From Bog-473 sp963788125 (GTDB lineage: Bacteria > Actinomycetota > Acidimicrobiia > Acidimicrobiales > RAAP-2), in contig CAWBFN010000002.1 of NCBI GenBank assembly GCA_963788125.1, positions 496,001-560,000 on the forward strand: DNA of 64,000 nt. Reading direction: 5' to 3'. Numbering within the stretch: the first letter of the stretch is position 1; every line of letters begins with the position of its first letter. The notes under the pieces were generated by a model. That model had not been told where the DNA came from and did no database searches. It saw nothing but the letters and a program-made list of their open reading frames with translations. Positions 38,369 to 47,212 of this stretch are shown here, piece after piece. The position numbers were made by a program, and so were the translations under genes.

Positions 38369-39453
38369 CCGGGGTGGCTGCGCCGGAGCTCTTCGAGGAC
38401 GTCGTGGGCCAGGAGCCGGCGGTTTCCGCCCTGCGCGCCGCCGCGGTCCACCCGGTACACGCCTACCTCTTCCGTGGCGCGGCGGGGAACGGTGGGCTGG
38501 CCGCCGCGCACGGTTTCGCCGCCGCCCTCCTGTGTCCCGAGGGCGGGTGCGGCCGGTGCCCCACCTGTCAACGGGCGCTGTCGGGAAGCGATCCCGATCT
38601 CCACGTCATCCACCGCAGTGGCGCCTCCCTGAGCGTGGAGGACATGCGCCGCCTCGTGCTCCTGGCCCAGCGTCGCCCGCTGCAGGCGACGCGCCAGGTG
38701 GTGATCGTGACGGACGTCCACCTCGGCGCACGTGCCGCTCCGGCGCTCCTCAAGACGCTGGAGGAGCCGCCCGGTGACACCGTGTTCGTGCTGCTCGCCG
38801 ACGACGTCGCTCCCGAGCTGGCCACCGTGGCCAGCCGGTGTGTGCAGATCGCCTTCCCGCCGGTGTCCCGGGCGTCCATGCTGGCGTGGCTGCACGGCCG
38901 GGGGGTGACGGGAGAGGTCGCCGCGGTGGTGGCCGACAGCAGCGGGGGGAACCCCGAGCGGGCCCGGATCATGATTGAGGACCCCGACGTGGCGGAACGG
39001 GCCGCGCTGTGGTCCTCGGTGCCCGACCAGTTGACCGGTGCCGGCGTGGTGGCGGCCGAGCTGGCGCGGGAGCTCTTGGCCTCGGCGGAGCGGGCCGTCG
39101 AACCGCTCCGGGTCGAACACGCCCGCGAGCTGGAGCGCCTCACCCAAGAGGCGAAGGACTTCGGCGAGAAGGGCTTGCCCGGGCGCAAGGAGATCACCGA
39201 TCACTTTCAACGCGAGGAGCGGCGGTGGCGGACGGACGCCCTGCGGGCAGGGTTGGGTGCACTGGCCCGGGCCTACCGGGACCAGATGGTCACCCACGCC
39301 GTTCGGACCGATCCGAGGGCGGGACACCACGCGCACGCGGCGGCCGACGCGGTGACGCTGATCACCGACACGGCGCGGGCGTTGCCCCGGAACCCCCACG
39401 AGCCCCTGCTCCTGCAGTCCCTGCTGGTGCGCTTGGGCGCCCTGCCGACCTGA
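38365..39453 (+). CDS. holB: DNA polymerase III delta' subunit
   Basis: This is a clamp-loader subunit of 362 residues from the GTG at 38365, coupled to tmk by a GTGA overlap. The N-terminal FEDVVGQEPAVSALR opening, a four-Cys zinc module (CPEGGCGRCPTC), the sensor segment VVIVTDVHLGARAAPALLKT and LEEPPGDTVFVLL are typical. The P-loop is degenerate (GAAGNGGLAAAHG), lacking the GK pair needed for ATP binding, as expected for delta' but not for gamma/tau. The C-terminal collar region is helical. Confidence 0.9.
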   Translation: MTGVAAPELFEDVVGQEPAVSALRAAAVHPVHAYLFRGAAGNGGLAAAHGFAAALLCPEGGCGRCPTCQRALSGSDPDLHVIHRSGASLSVEDMRRLVLLAQRRPLQATRQVVIVTDVHLGARAAPALLKTLEEPPGDTVFVLLADDVAPELATVASRCVQIAFPPVSRASMLAWLHGRGVTGEVAAVVADSSGGNPERARIMIEDPDVAERAALWSSVPDQLTGAGVVAAELARELLASAERAVEPLRVEHARELERLTQEAKDFGEKGLPGRKEITDHFQREERRWRTDALRAGLGALARAYRDQMVTHAVRTDPRAGHHAHAAADAVTLITDTARALPRNPHEPLLLQSLLVRLGALPT

Positions 39454-39562
39454 GGGCCGACCGCTCGGCACGGCCGGACCCGCGGTCGCGCCTACGATGA
39501 ACCCGCTTCGCACGGGAGGGGACGCCGGGCCGGTGATCCTCGCAGGGCCTGGTGGAAGCGGT

Positions 39563-39635
39563 GCCTGGGTAGCTCAGTCGGTAGAGCAGCGCACTCGTAA
39601 TGCGCAGGTCAGGAGTTCGAATCTCCTCTCAGGCT
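39563..39635 (+). tRNA. tRNA-Thr (anticodon CGT)
   Basis: Acceptor GCCTGGG pairs with CTCAGGC with one G-T pair. The D arm contains AGCTCAGTCGGTAGAGC. The anticodon stem GCGCA/TGCGC encloses CTCGTAA with anticodon CGT for ACG codons. The T arm GGAGTTCGAATCTCC is complete. The discriminator is T, and CCA is not encoded. The gene lies 109 bases after holB. Confidence 0.95.
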
Positions 39636-39886
39636 CGGTGCAAGCCGACGGCGCGCGCCGTCCTCGGACAGCGGGGCGGCGAGGCGGGAACAGGGTGGGG
39701 ATGTTACGCCCGTCGTCCCGGGGAGGCCGAAGAGCACCTGTCCGACCTGCGGGATCGAGTGGTCCGGACCGGACCGGACCGGTGCTCTTCGCCACCGTCT
39801 CGTTGCTGGTCGGCGCCTACCTCGTCGTCGACGGCATCACGCGCCGGTTGGATCGGGCCGTTGGGGCCGCCGGGTTAATGTGCGGG

Positions 39887-40543
39887 ATGGACAAAGAACG
39901 GATCCAACATGCCCTTGCCGACGCGCTCACCGGTCGGCATCTCCTGACCCATCCCTTCTACCGACGGTGGGAGGCCGGCATCCTGGGCGACGACGAACTG
40001 GCCGCCTACGCGGGGCAGTACCGGCACATCGAGCGGGCGCTGCCCGCGACCTTGGCGAGCATCGCCGCGGGGCTGCCCGAGGGGCCGGCGCGTGCGCTGG
40101 TGGAGGCCAACCTGGCCGACGAGCTCGGGGTCCCCGCTCCCCATGCCCTGTTGTTCGAGTCGTTCGCCCAGGCCGCCGGTGCGGTGTCCGACGTCTCCCC
40201 GAGCGCAGCGACCGGCGCTCTCTTGGCAACCATCCGCTCGGCATCCGCCACCGATCCCGTGGCCGCGCTTTCGATGGTGGCGGCCTACGAGGTGCAGGCG
40301 GCCGACATTGCCGCATCGAAGGCCGAGGGTCTGCGCCGTCACTACGGTTTCGACAACGACGGGACGCGCTTCTGGGACGTGCACACCACCTTGGAGGTTG
40401 CCCACGCCGACTGGTCGACCGCCGCGCTGTCGGCGTTGGAGGCGGATCCTGCCGTGGTCACCACCAACGCGGCGGCTGCGGCCGAGGCGTGGTGGCGGTT
40501 CCTCGACGAGCGCGAGGAGGCCGCGGCCTGCGCGGTGTGCTGA
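39887..40543 (+). CDS. CADD-like heme-oxygenase-fold diiron protein (candidate pABA synthase)
   Basis: This protein has 218 residues from the ATG at 39887. The all-helical TenA/PqqC-like fold carries the diiron ligand set of the CADD group: Glu79, His86 (ELGVPAPH), Glu135 (AAYEVQ), His166, Glu170 and His173 (VHTTLEVAHADW). Chlamydial CADD uses its own Tyr27 and Lys152 to make para-aminobenzoate. With the two-residue offset of the first metal ligands, Tyr25 (HPFYRRW) matches Tyr27, and Lys145 (AASKAEG) keeps the ten-residue spacing from the metal Glu. A folate-related role is therefore likely, though TenA-like thiamin salvage is the alternative. It follows tRNA-Thr by 251 bases and is convergent with murD2. 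Confidence 0.75.
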   Translation: MDKERIQHALADALTGRHLLTHPFYRRWEAGILGDDELAAYAGQYRHIERALPATLASIAAGLPEGPARALVEANLADELGVPAPHALLFESFAQAAGAVSDVSPSAATGALLATIRSASATDPVAALSMVAAYEVQAADIAASKAEGLRRHYGFDNDGTRFWDVHTTLEVAHADWSTAALSALEADPAVVTTNAAAAAEAWWRFLDEREEAAACAVC

Positions 40544-40547
40544 ACGT

Positions 40548-41873
40548 CTACCTCAGGGTGCCGCATGCGGCTGCGGCCTCGGAGAAGGCGCGGGCACGCT
40601 CCCGGTAGTCGGCGAAACGCCCGAAACTCGGAGCGGCCGGTGACAGGAGGACCACACCGCCGGCGCGGGCCCAGCCGCAGGCGGTCGCCACGGCGTCACG
40701 CAGGCCATCGGCGTCCACCACCTCCACAGCATCGCCGACCACCTGGCGGATGGCGTCCCCAATGCGCGGCCCGTTGTCGGGCATGGTGACCACCAGGGTG
40801 GGCGCCGTGCGGTGGGCGACGGCCACGCCCAGGGGCCGATAGTCGAGACCGCGGTCATGACCTCCGACGAGCAGGGCCACGGGTCGGTCACTGTAGGCCT
40901 CGAGGGCGGCCTGGGCCGGGAGCACGTTGGTCGACAGGCTGTCGTCGACGAACTCGACCGGACCGATGTGGCCGATGGTGTGGCAGCGGCTGGGCAGGCC
41001 GTCGAACCCCTCAGCCGCGGCGGCCATCAGGGTGTCGTCGCCGGCCTCCTCCACGCCCATGGCCAACAGCACGGCGCGGGCGATCGATGCGTTGCGGGCG
41101 TTGTGCTCGCCGGGCAGGCCGAGGACCTCGACCCACGAGCCGCCGAAGCGCGTGTCGTGCGCGTCCACCCACTGCACGGGTCCCAACGACGCCGCCCGCT
41201 CCCGCAAGACGGGACTGGAGCCGTCTGCGATGGTCGTGCGCACCCCGGGCTTGGTGCACAAGGACAGCTTGTCGGCGTAGTAGCGCTCGATGGACCCGTG
41301 CCAGTCGAGGTGGTCCGGGGAGAGTGAGGTCACGGCCACGACCGGCGGTCCGCTGCGCAGATCGGGCACCTGGTAGCTCGACGTCTCGATCACCCAGAAG
41401 TCGGGCTCGTCCCCGGCGTCGGTTGCCCACGGGGGTTGCCCGATGTTCCCCCCCATCCGGGCGTCGTACCCCAACCGGTTCAGGAGGTGCCCGACGATTG
41501 CCGTGGTGGTGCTCTTGCCTTTGGTGCCGGTGATGCACGTCACGTGCTCCAACGGGACCTCTTCCAACCAGAGGCCGAGGCCACCGCGCACCTCGACGCC
41601 GGCCCGCTCGAGTTGCTCCACCTCGGGGCGGTAGCGACTGATACCGGGGCTCTTGACGACCACGTCGCAGGTGAGCAGGGCCCCGAGGCCGCCCTGGTGG
41701 GTGGCCAGCACCTCGAGCCCGTCGACCGGTGCCCCGGGCGGGTGGTCGTCCACCAGAACCGGCACGTTGCCCATCGACCGCAGGCGGTGCAGGCTGGCCC
41801 TCCCTTCGACGCCCAGACCCCAGACGCCTACGTTCGCGCTACTGAGCGCGGACCAGCAGATCAGGGGGGGCAT
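40548..41873 (-). CDS. murD2: MurD2-type UDP-MurNAc-L-Ala glutamate ligase
   Basis: This 441-residue Mur ligase has an N-terminal UDP-binding domain (VGVWGLGVEGRASL), the ATP loop GTKGKSTTT near residues 117-125, a central region with HLDWHGSIERYYADKLSL, and a C-terminal domain with LLVGGHDRG. The loop reads GTKGKST rather than the GTNGKTT of standard MurD. Together with the adjacent murL gene this points to MurD2, which adds L-Glu instead of D-Glu to UDP-MurNAc-L-Ala. The start is the ATG at 41873, overlapping murL by 35 bases. It is the last gene of the pgeF-murL-murD2 operon. Confidence 0.85.
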   Translation of the reverse strand: MPPLICWSALSSANVGVWGLGVEGRASLHRLRSMGNVPVLVDDHPPGAPVDGLEVLATHQGGLGALLTCDVVVKSPGISRYRPEVEQLERAGVEVRGGLGLWLEEVPLEHVTCITGTKGKSTTTAIVGHLLNRLGYDARMGGNIGQPPWATDAGDEPDFWVIETSSYQVPDLRSGPPVVAVTSLSPDHLDWHGSIERYYADKLSLCTKPGVRTTIADGSSPVLRERAASLGPVQWVDAHDTRFGGSWVEVLGLPGEHNARNASIARAVLLAMGVEEAGDDTLMAAAAEGFDGLPSRCHTIGHIGPVEFVDDSLSTNVLPAQAALEAYSDRPVALLVGGHDRGLDYRPLGVAVAHRTAPTLVVTMPDNGPRIGDAIRQVVGDAVEVVDADGLRDAVATACGWARAGGVVLLSPAAPSFGRFADYRERARAFSEAAAACGTLR

Positions 41874-43200
41874 AGCGATCAGGGACGTAGTGGGGTCCGA
41901 GCGGAGCGAGCAGCTCGCCCACCGAGAGCGCATCGCCGCCCCGCGTGGACAGCGCCCGCACGGCGCTCCGCAACGAGCGGAGCAGGGGGGTTCCCTGCCG
42001 GTCGCGCCGTTCGGCGGCGATGAGCAGCGCGGCGCGGCATTCGTTGACGTCACCGACGCACTCGAAGGGCTTGGCATCGGGCCCCAGTCCCAACATGGTC
42101 GAGAAGCGTGCCTCCAGTTGGGGGTTGTCCAAGGGCTCATGACCGCCGAAGACGGCGCCGAGCTCGCTGGCGCTCATGAAGGGCGAGAGGATGAGATCGA
42201 CGAAGCAGCACTTGTCGCACGTGCCGCACCACCCGGCGAGCCGCTGCGCCGGGTCCTGGTGGAACGATCGATTGCAACTGCGGAACACCCCATGGAATTC
42301 GGCGAGGGAGGCGAACTCGTGTGCCACCCACAGCTCGCTCCGGCAGCGCAGGTAGGAGAAGACCGAGAGCCGCGTCCCCAGGGTCGACGCCACCAGTCGC
42401 GCGAAGCCCACCTCGAACGCAGCGCCCTTGGACCACTGGTGGTTGACGGGATGGCCATCACGCACGAGCGTGGGCACCGAGGCCGACCATTCGTTGGAGA
42501 GCACCACGGCGTCGCGCCGCTCCAGGACGGCGGCGACCAGGGCGGCCGCAGTGATCACCGCCGTAATGGGCACGTGGCCGTTGAGGAAGCCGTGATCGCT
42601 CGAGCGCCGGACGGCCGGATCGATCTCCCGCTCGACACGCACGATGGGGAGTCCGGTCACCGCAGCGGCGTCCTCGATGGCGGCGAACCGGTCGTCGGGG
42701 GGGTGGACGATGCACAGCGCGGCATCCAGGCCGTCGGCGGCGAGAGCGGAGACGGTCACGATGGAGTCCATGCCTCCACCGAATGGGATCAGGGGTCGCT
42801 GCGCCACCGGCCGGTAGTCCAGGGGCGGTGCCGGATCGGCGTCGGGGCCGACGACGGAGAGGTCACCCAGATCGATGCCATTGCGATGGGCGAACTCTCC
42901 CAGTCCGTGCACGTAGTACTGGGTGAGGAAGGCCTTCTCGTCGGCCGACGCGGAAGTGGATCCGAGATCGATGACCGGCGCGGCGGTCGTCTTGTAGTAC
43001 GAGACCCCGGCGAGGAGAAAGAGAATGCGCACGGCGGCTTCGACCGCCGGGTCGGTCCAGTTGCCGTCGGGGCCGAAGACGTAGCGCTCCGTGAAGGAGT
43101 GTTCGGTGGTCCAATAGGTGCAGCGCACCTCTCCCCGAGTTGGATCGATGGTGTAGTCGCCGTAGCAGAAACGATCGGTTCTGGCGGAGGATGGTGTCAT
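41839..43200 (-). CDS. murL: MurL: UDP-MurNAc-L-Ala-L-Glu epimerase
   Basis: This 453-residue protein looks like MurL, which converts the terminal L-Glu of UDP-MurNAc-L-Ala-L-Glu to D-Glu. An ATP-pyrophosphatase-type loop lies near residues 138-150 (PFGGGMDSIVTVS), and a Cys-rich module WCGTCDKCCF lies near 323-332. The middle has NEWSASVPTL and HQWSKGAAFE segments. The family was described from Xanthomonas with MurD2 and is known from some actinobacteria. It starts with the ATG at 43200, 30 bases after pgeF, and overlaps murD2. The arrangement could replace or back up glutamate racemase (MurI). Confidence 0.85.
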   Translation of the reverse strand: MTPSSARTDRFCYGDYTIDPTRGEVRCTYWTTEHSFTERYVFGPDGNWTDPAVEAAVRILFLLAGVSYYKTTAAPVIDLGSTSASADEKAFLTQYYVHGLGEFAHRNGIDLGDLSVVGPDADPAPPLDYRPVAQRPLIPFGGGMDSIVTVSALAADGLDAALCIVHPPDDRFAAIEDAAAVTGLPIVRVEREIDPAVRRSSDHGFLNGHVPITAVITAAALVAAVLERRDAVVLSNEWSASVPTLVRDGHPVNHQWSKGAAFEVGFARLVASTLGTRLSVFSYLRCRSELWVAHEFASLAEFHGVFRSCNRSFHQDPAQRLAGWCGTCDKCCFVDLILSPFMSASELGAVFGGHEPLDNPQLEARFSTMLGLGPDAKPFECVGDVNECRAALLIAAERRDRQGTPLLRSLRSAVRALSTRGGDALSVGELLAPLGPHYVPDRYAPPDLLVRAQ

Positions 43201-43230
43201 CGGGCCGCCCCATGCTATGTGCCCCACGCC

Positions 43231-44040
43231 TTACGTCGAGACACCAGTGAGGCGGGCCATGAGGGCGAACCTTCCGCAGGGCCGGGCCTCCCGGTCGCTG
43301 AAGTAGTCGCCGTCGGCGGTGGTGACCCCGCAGTCGAAGATGTGCGCCGGGGTGACCCCGGCCAACAGCAGCTGCTGGCGGTTGGCCGCCATGAGATCGA
43401 CGCGCCAGCGATCGGTGCCGTCAGGCCGCGCCACCTCGGCCGGCAGAGGTTGGGGGGCGACCGCCCGTGCCAGCGCGTCGTAGACGTCCTGGTCCACCTG
43501 GTAGCGCGCCGGATGCGCTCCGGGGCCTATGAAGGCGACGACACGTTCGGGAAGGGCACCGAGCGCGCCCATGGCGTGCAGGGCACGGGTGCTCGCCTGT
43601 GCCGCCGTGCCCCGCCATCCGGCGTGGACAGTGGCCAGCACCCGCGCCTCGGGGTCGAGGAGCGCCACGGGCACGCAGTCAGCGACGAGGATGGCCAGTG
43701 TCGTATGGAGCTCGGTCGTGACGAGAATGTCGGTCGACGAGATGGCATCGTCCATCTGTCTCGTTCCCCGGCCGCGCTCGACCGCTCCCACGACTGTGGC
43801 GATCGCACCGTGGACCTGCTGGGCGAAGACCACGGCGTCGAGATCGACGCCGAATGCCCGCGCCGCGCGCTCGCGGTTGGTAATGACCCGGTGCGGGTCG
43901 TCACCCACGTGCAGACCCAGGTTCAACGACCCGAATGGGCCGTCGGAGACCCCGCCGTGTCGAGTGGTGACCGCCACCTCTGCCCCGAGAGCGGCGGCCT
44001 CGGGCCACTCCAGGAGCGACACCATCTGGTCAGCGTCCAC
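43231..44040 (-). CDS. pgeF: peptidoglycan editing factor PgeF (YfiH/laccase-domain)
   Basis: This 269-residue protein of the YfiH/DUF152 family has the metal triad His77 (FAQQVHG), Cys122 (VADCVPVALL) and His139 (TVHAGWRG), and the RHGGVSDGPFGSLNLG opening. E. coli PgeF removes wrongly added L-Ser from UDP-MurNAc so that the stem peptide begins with L-Ala. Its place as first gene before murL and murD2 gives the operon one theme: quality control of the first two stem-peptide residues. The upstream 313-base region separates it from the divergent glycan operon. Confidence 0.9.
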   Translation of the reverse strand: MDADQMVSLLEWPEAAALGAEVAVTTRHGGVSDGPFGSLNLGLHVGDDPHRVITNRERAARAFGVDLDAVVFAQQVHGAIATVVGAVERGRGTRQMDDAISSTDILVTTELHTTLAILVADCVPVALLDPEARVLATVHAGWRGTAAQASTRALHAMGALGALPERVVAFIGPGAHPARYQVDQDVYDALARAVAPQPLPAEVARPDGTDRWRVDLMAANRQQLLLAGVTPAHIFDCGVTTADGDYFSDREARPCGRFALMARLTGVST

Positions 44041-44353
44041 GGGTGGTCAGACTATCGAGCTGGCAGGTGCAGATCACCCCAACTGAGTGCGTGCACCTGA
44101 TTCCAGTGCCAGGAGTGCGCCCGACGATGTCCAGGTGAGCGGGGACGGCATGCGGGCGTCGTCTCGATTGGGGGCCGTGATGGTCTGTAAGCTCTACCGG
44201 AGTTGCCTTGAGGGAAAGTGCGGAGGATTCGGATCATGGTTGGCACACGACCTGTGACAGGGTCATCTTCTGTTCGCCTATGGCCCAAGTCGGGCGCATC
44301 ACACGCCTGTTCACCAGGTCAGTGACCTGTTCAGACCGGTCGCGCCGGGGCAG
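44041..44353. other. 313-bp divergent intergenic region
   Basis: No credible coding frame is present. The region separates pgeF (minus) from the first glycan gene (plus) and marks the start of visibly lower GC content. It contains a perfect 15-base palindrome near its right end and a looser GACC...GGTC inverted pair around 44248-44263. Promoter hexamers are not clear enough to call. Confidence 0.7.
44315..44329. promoter_or_regulatory. perfect palindrome CAGGTCAGTGACCTG
   Basis: A 7+1+7 perfect inverted repeat ends 24 bases before the ATG of the first glycosyltransferase. This is a good position for an operator or a leader hairpin. Its GGTCA half-site recurs in the palindrome at 58082-58100. 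Confidence 0.5.
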
Positions 44354-45394
44354 ATGAACGACGAGGCCGAGAACGTAACGGGGCTTGCCGAAAAGGCGGC
44401 TCCCCAGTCTCTTCCCCTTCGGATCTCCGCGGTGATCGCGTGCTACCGAGACGCCCCAGCCGTCCCGATCATGTACGCCCGGCTCAAGGAGACATTTCAT
44501 AGAATCGGCGTTGACTACGAGATTGTCTTCGTGAACGACGCGAGCCCTGATGACGCTGCCGTAGTGCTGGCAGAACTGGCCAAGCAGGAACCCAAAGTTG
44601 TCGTGATCAACCACAGTCGGGCCTTCGGGTCCCAGAGCGCCTTTACGAGTGGAATGCGCATTGCAACCGGCGACGCAGTTGTACTGCTCGATGGCGACCT
44701 GCAAGACCCCCCTGAACTGATCGCCGACTTCTATCTCAAGTGGCTCGAGGGTTACCAGGTCGTCTACGGGCAGCGGGTCAAGCGAGTGGCATCCCCAGGA
44801 ATGAGGTTCGCCTACAAGGGATTTTATCGGCTCTTCCGTCGCTTGGCCTACATCAATGTTCCTCTAGATGCCGGCGACTTCTCCCTGCTGGATCGACGGG
44901 TGGTCGACGAGTTGAATCGGCTGCCCGAATCGCAGCGGTTCCTACGGGGACTCCGCGCCTGGGTGGGTTTCAAGACCATCGGTGTGCCGTACGTCCGACC
45001 CGAGCGCGTGTTCGGCCGGACCACCAACTCACTCGTCAAGAACCTCACATGGGCACGCCGAGGCATTGTCTCCTTTTCATACGCACCCCTCGAGTTGATA
45101 CTGATGATCGCGGTGACCTCCGTGGTCGTGGCCGTGGTCGCCGGAATCGTTCAGATCTCTCTCAAGCTGGCGGATCCGTCCAGTGTGCCCAGCGGGTTCA
45201 CGACGCTGATTCTGCTGATACTACTGATGGGGGGCCTGATACTCCTTGCCCTCAGCATCATCGGCTTCTACATCGCCGACATCTACGCCGAGGTCAAGCA
45301 CCGTCCACCCTTTGTGGTTGATTCCATCCTCAACCGTCCGGAGCCACGCACGGAGGGTCAGGGCGAGGATGCGTGGGAAGGATCGGATGTCTGA
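44354..45394 (+). CDS. GT2 glycosyltransferase, DPM1/GtrB-like, with two membrane spans
   Basis: This 346-residue protein transfers a sugar to polyprenyl phosphate by family analogy. The GT-A fold opens with ISAVIACYRDAPAV, has IVFVNDASPDD for nucleotide binding and the DXD-type motif LLDGDLQDPPE near residue 118. FLRGLRAWVGF and GRTTNSLVKNL are typical of the GtrB/ArnC group. Two C-terminal transmembrane segments (about 248-275 and 288-315) anchor it. It is first in a plus-strand run whose genes overlap each other, and the next ATG lies eight bases inside its 3' end. A GtrA-like gene at 49685 could be its flippase partner. Confidence 0.88.
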   Translation: MNDEAENVTGLAEKAAPQSLPLRISAVIACYRDAPAVPIMYARLKETFHRIGVDYEIVFVNDASPDDAAVVLAELAKQEPKVVVINHSRAFGSQSAFTSGMRIATGDAVVLLDGDLQDPPELIADFYLKWLEGYQVVYGQRVKRVASPGMRFAYKGFYRLFRRLAYINVPLDAGDFSLLDRRVVDELNRLPESQRFLRGLRAWVGFKTIGVPYVRPERVFGRTTNSLVKNLTWARRGIVSFSYAPLELILMIAVTSVVVAVVAGIVQISLKLADPSSVPSGFTTLILLILLMGGLILLALSIIGFYIADIYAEVKHRPPFVVDSILNRPEPRTEGQGEDAWEGSDV

Positions 45395-46367
45395 GTCGCC
45401 CAAGCGTGTCTTGGTTACTGGCGCCACAGGTTTCGTCGGGGCGAACTTGGCGCGCCGCTTGGTGAAGGAAGGCCACGAAGTACACCTGCTGGTTCGACCG
45501 GCCGACGCACGATGGCGGATCGACTCGATGGCCGAGGACATGCGACTCTTCGAGGCGGAGCTTCAGGATCAAGAACGGGTCGAGCGTGCCGTCACCCGTA
45601 TCAATCCACAGTGGGTCTTCCACCTCGCCGCCTACGGGGGCTACGCATCGCAGCGCAACGTGCAGAAGATTGTGACGACCAACTACAACGGGACGATCAA
45701 TCTGGTCGAGGCCTGCCTGAAGACCGACTTCGAGGCTTTCGTCGGTGCAGGTTCCTCCTCGGAGTACGGGTACCAGGATCACGCGCCGGGTGAGCGGGAG
45801 TTACCAGAACCGAATAGCCACTACGCAGCCACCAAGGCCGCCGCCACGCTCTACTGTCGATTTGCCGCACGGGCAGCGGGCCGCCGACTGGCCACCTTGC
45901 GCCTGTATTCCGTCTTCGGTCCGTGGGAAGATCCGACACGGTTGATGCCCACCCTATTGCTATGCGGCATGCACGGCTCGCTTCCCCCGCTCGTCTCGCC
46001 GACCATCGCTCGCGACTATGTCTACGTGGACGACGCCGTCGAGGCGTTCATTTTGACCGCTCACTCGCCGATCGCAGAACTGGGTCCGGTGTTCAACGTC
46101 GGCACGGGGGTGCAGACCTCCCTGAGGCAGCTCGTCGAGCTGGTTCGCAAACAATTCCGGATCACCGAAGAGCCAAAATGGGGGTCCATGCCAGACCGTG
46201 GTTGGGACACGGATGTCTGGATCGCCGACCCGCAGGCCATCCACGCAGCCATTGGGTGGAAGCCGACGATGGATCTTGAGGAGGGGTTTCGGGAGTTCAC
46301 CAACTGGATAATGTCGGATGCTGCCGTCATGGCACACTATGAGACGTGTCGCACACCGCCCCTATGA
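45387..46367 (+). CDS. NAD-dependent epimerase/dehydratase (extended SDR)
   Basis: This nucleotide-sugar-type extended SDR has 326 residues from the ATG at 45387, which follows GGGAAGGA. The NAD motif is TGATGFVGANLARRL near residue 10, with LAAYGGYASQ, then the catalytic Ser cluster GAGSSSEYG and the YAATKAA Tyr-Lys motif near 145-149. DYVYVDDAVEAF is the conserved late segment. The exact sugar (epimerase or 4,6-dehydratase) is not predictable. It overlaps the gene before by eight bases and the transketolase gene after by four, so it belongs to one operon for making an activated sugar. Confidence 0.88.
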   Translation: MSESPKRVLVTGATGFVGANLARRLVKEGHEVHLLVRPADARWRIDSMAEDMRLFEAELQDQERVERAVTRINPQWVFHLAAYGGYASQRNVQKIVTTNYNGTINLVEACLKTDFEAFVGAGSSSEYGYQDHAPGERELPEPNSHYAATKAAATLYCRFAARAAGRRLATLRLYSVFGPWEDPTRLMPTLLLCGMHGSLPPLVSPTIARDYVYVDDAVEAFILTAHSPIAELGPVFNVGTGVQTSLRQLVELVRKQFRITEEPKWGSMPDRGWDTDVWIADPQAIHAAIGWKPTMDLEEGFREFTNWIMSDAAVMAHYETCRTPPL

Positions 46368-47212
46368 AGACCGATGCGAAGACCCATGCCATGAAGACCG
46401 ATGGGGCGAAGAGTGACGTTCGTGGCACCGCTCCCCTGCTTGGACCGGCGATTCGCCGAAGCATCCTGGAGCAGTCGAAGCGCGCCAACGTCGGACATAT
46501 TGGCTCCGCTCTGTCGATCGCCGATATGGTCGCTGCGGTCTTCACTACGATAGGCGCGCCCGATACCTCCCACCCCGATCGCGATCGGTTTGTGCTGTCC
46601 AAGGGTCACGCAGCACTGGCGCTGTATGCCGCCCTGGTCGAGGTGGGGATACTGCCGCGCCAAGAGCTGTCCACCTTCTGCGCTGACAACAGCTTGCTCG
46701 GCGTGCATCCCGACCATCCGCTCGCCGGTGTGGATTTCTCGACCGGTTCGTTGGGGCAGGGCTTGTCGTTCGCAGTCGGGGCGGCACTGGCGGCATCGAT
46801 CCAGCAATCGGCGCGACGGATCATTGCCATCGTGAGTGATGCGGAATGTAACGAAGGCGTTATCTGGGAGGCCGCCATGTTCGCCGGACACCACCGACTG
46901 CAAAACCTCACGGTCATCATCGACTACAACCATCAGCAAGCATTCGGCTACACCGCTGACGTGTTGGCCTGCGAAGACATGGCCGGGCGCTGGTCGGCAT
47001 TTGGATGGGACACCATAACGGTGGACGGGCATGACGAAGCCAGGATGGCCGGGGTCCTCGCGTCGCCTTCAACCGGGCGCCCACGGGCCATCGTGGCCGA
47101 GACCACGTTCGGGAAAGGGGTGTCCTACATGGAAGGCGAGATCAAGTGGCACTACTTGCCGATGTCGGACTCTGAGTACGAGCAGGCACTGAGCGAAATC
47201 GGACCGGCGTGA
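46364..47212 (+). CDS. transketolase-like N-terminal (TPP-binding) subunit
   Basis: This is half of a split transketolase, 282 residues from the ATG at 46364 (ATGA overlap with the epimerase stop). The family features are KRANVGHIGSALSIADM, the LSKGHAALALYAAL segment, STGSLGQGLSFAVG, and the TPP/metal motif, which here reads SDAECNEGVIWEAAMF instead of the usual GDGE. Split two-gene transketolases in glycan loci are thought to transfer two-carbon units onto nucleotide-linked sugars to make branched or longer-chain sugars. The partner subunit starts at an overlapping GTG. Confidence 0.87.
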   Translation: MKTDAKTHAMKTDGAKSDVRGTAPLLGPAIRRSILEQSKRANVGHIGSALSIADMVAAVFTTIGAPDTSHPDRDRFVLSKGHAALALYAALVEVGILPRQELSTFCADNSLLGVHPDHPLAGVDFSTGSLGQGLSFAVGAALAASIQQSARRIIAIVSDAECNEGVIWEAAMFAGHHRLQNLTVIIDYNHQQAFGYTADVLACEDMAGRWSAFGWDTITVDGHDEARMAGVLASPSTGRPRAIVAETTFGKGVSYMEGEIKWHYLPMSDSEYEQALSEIGPA

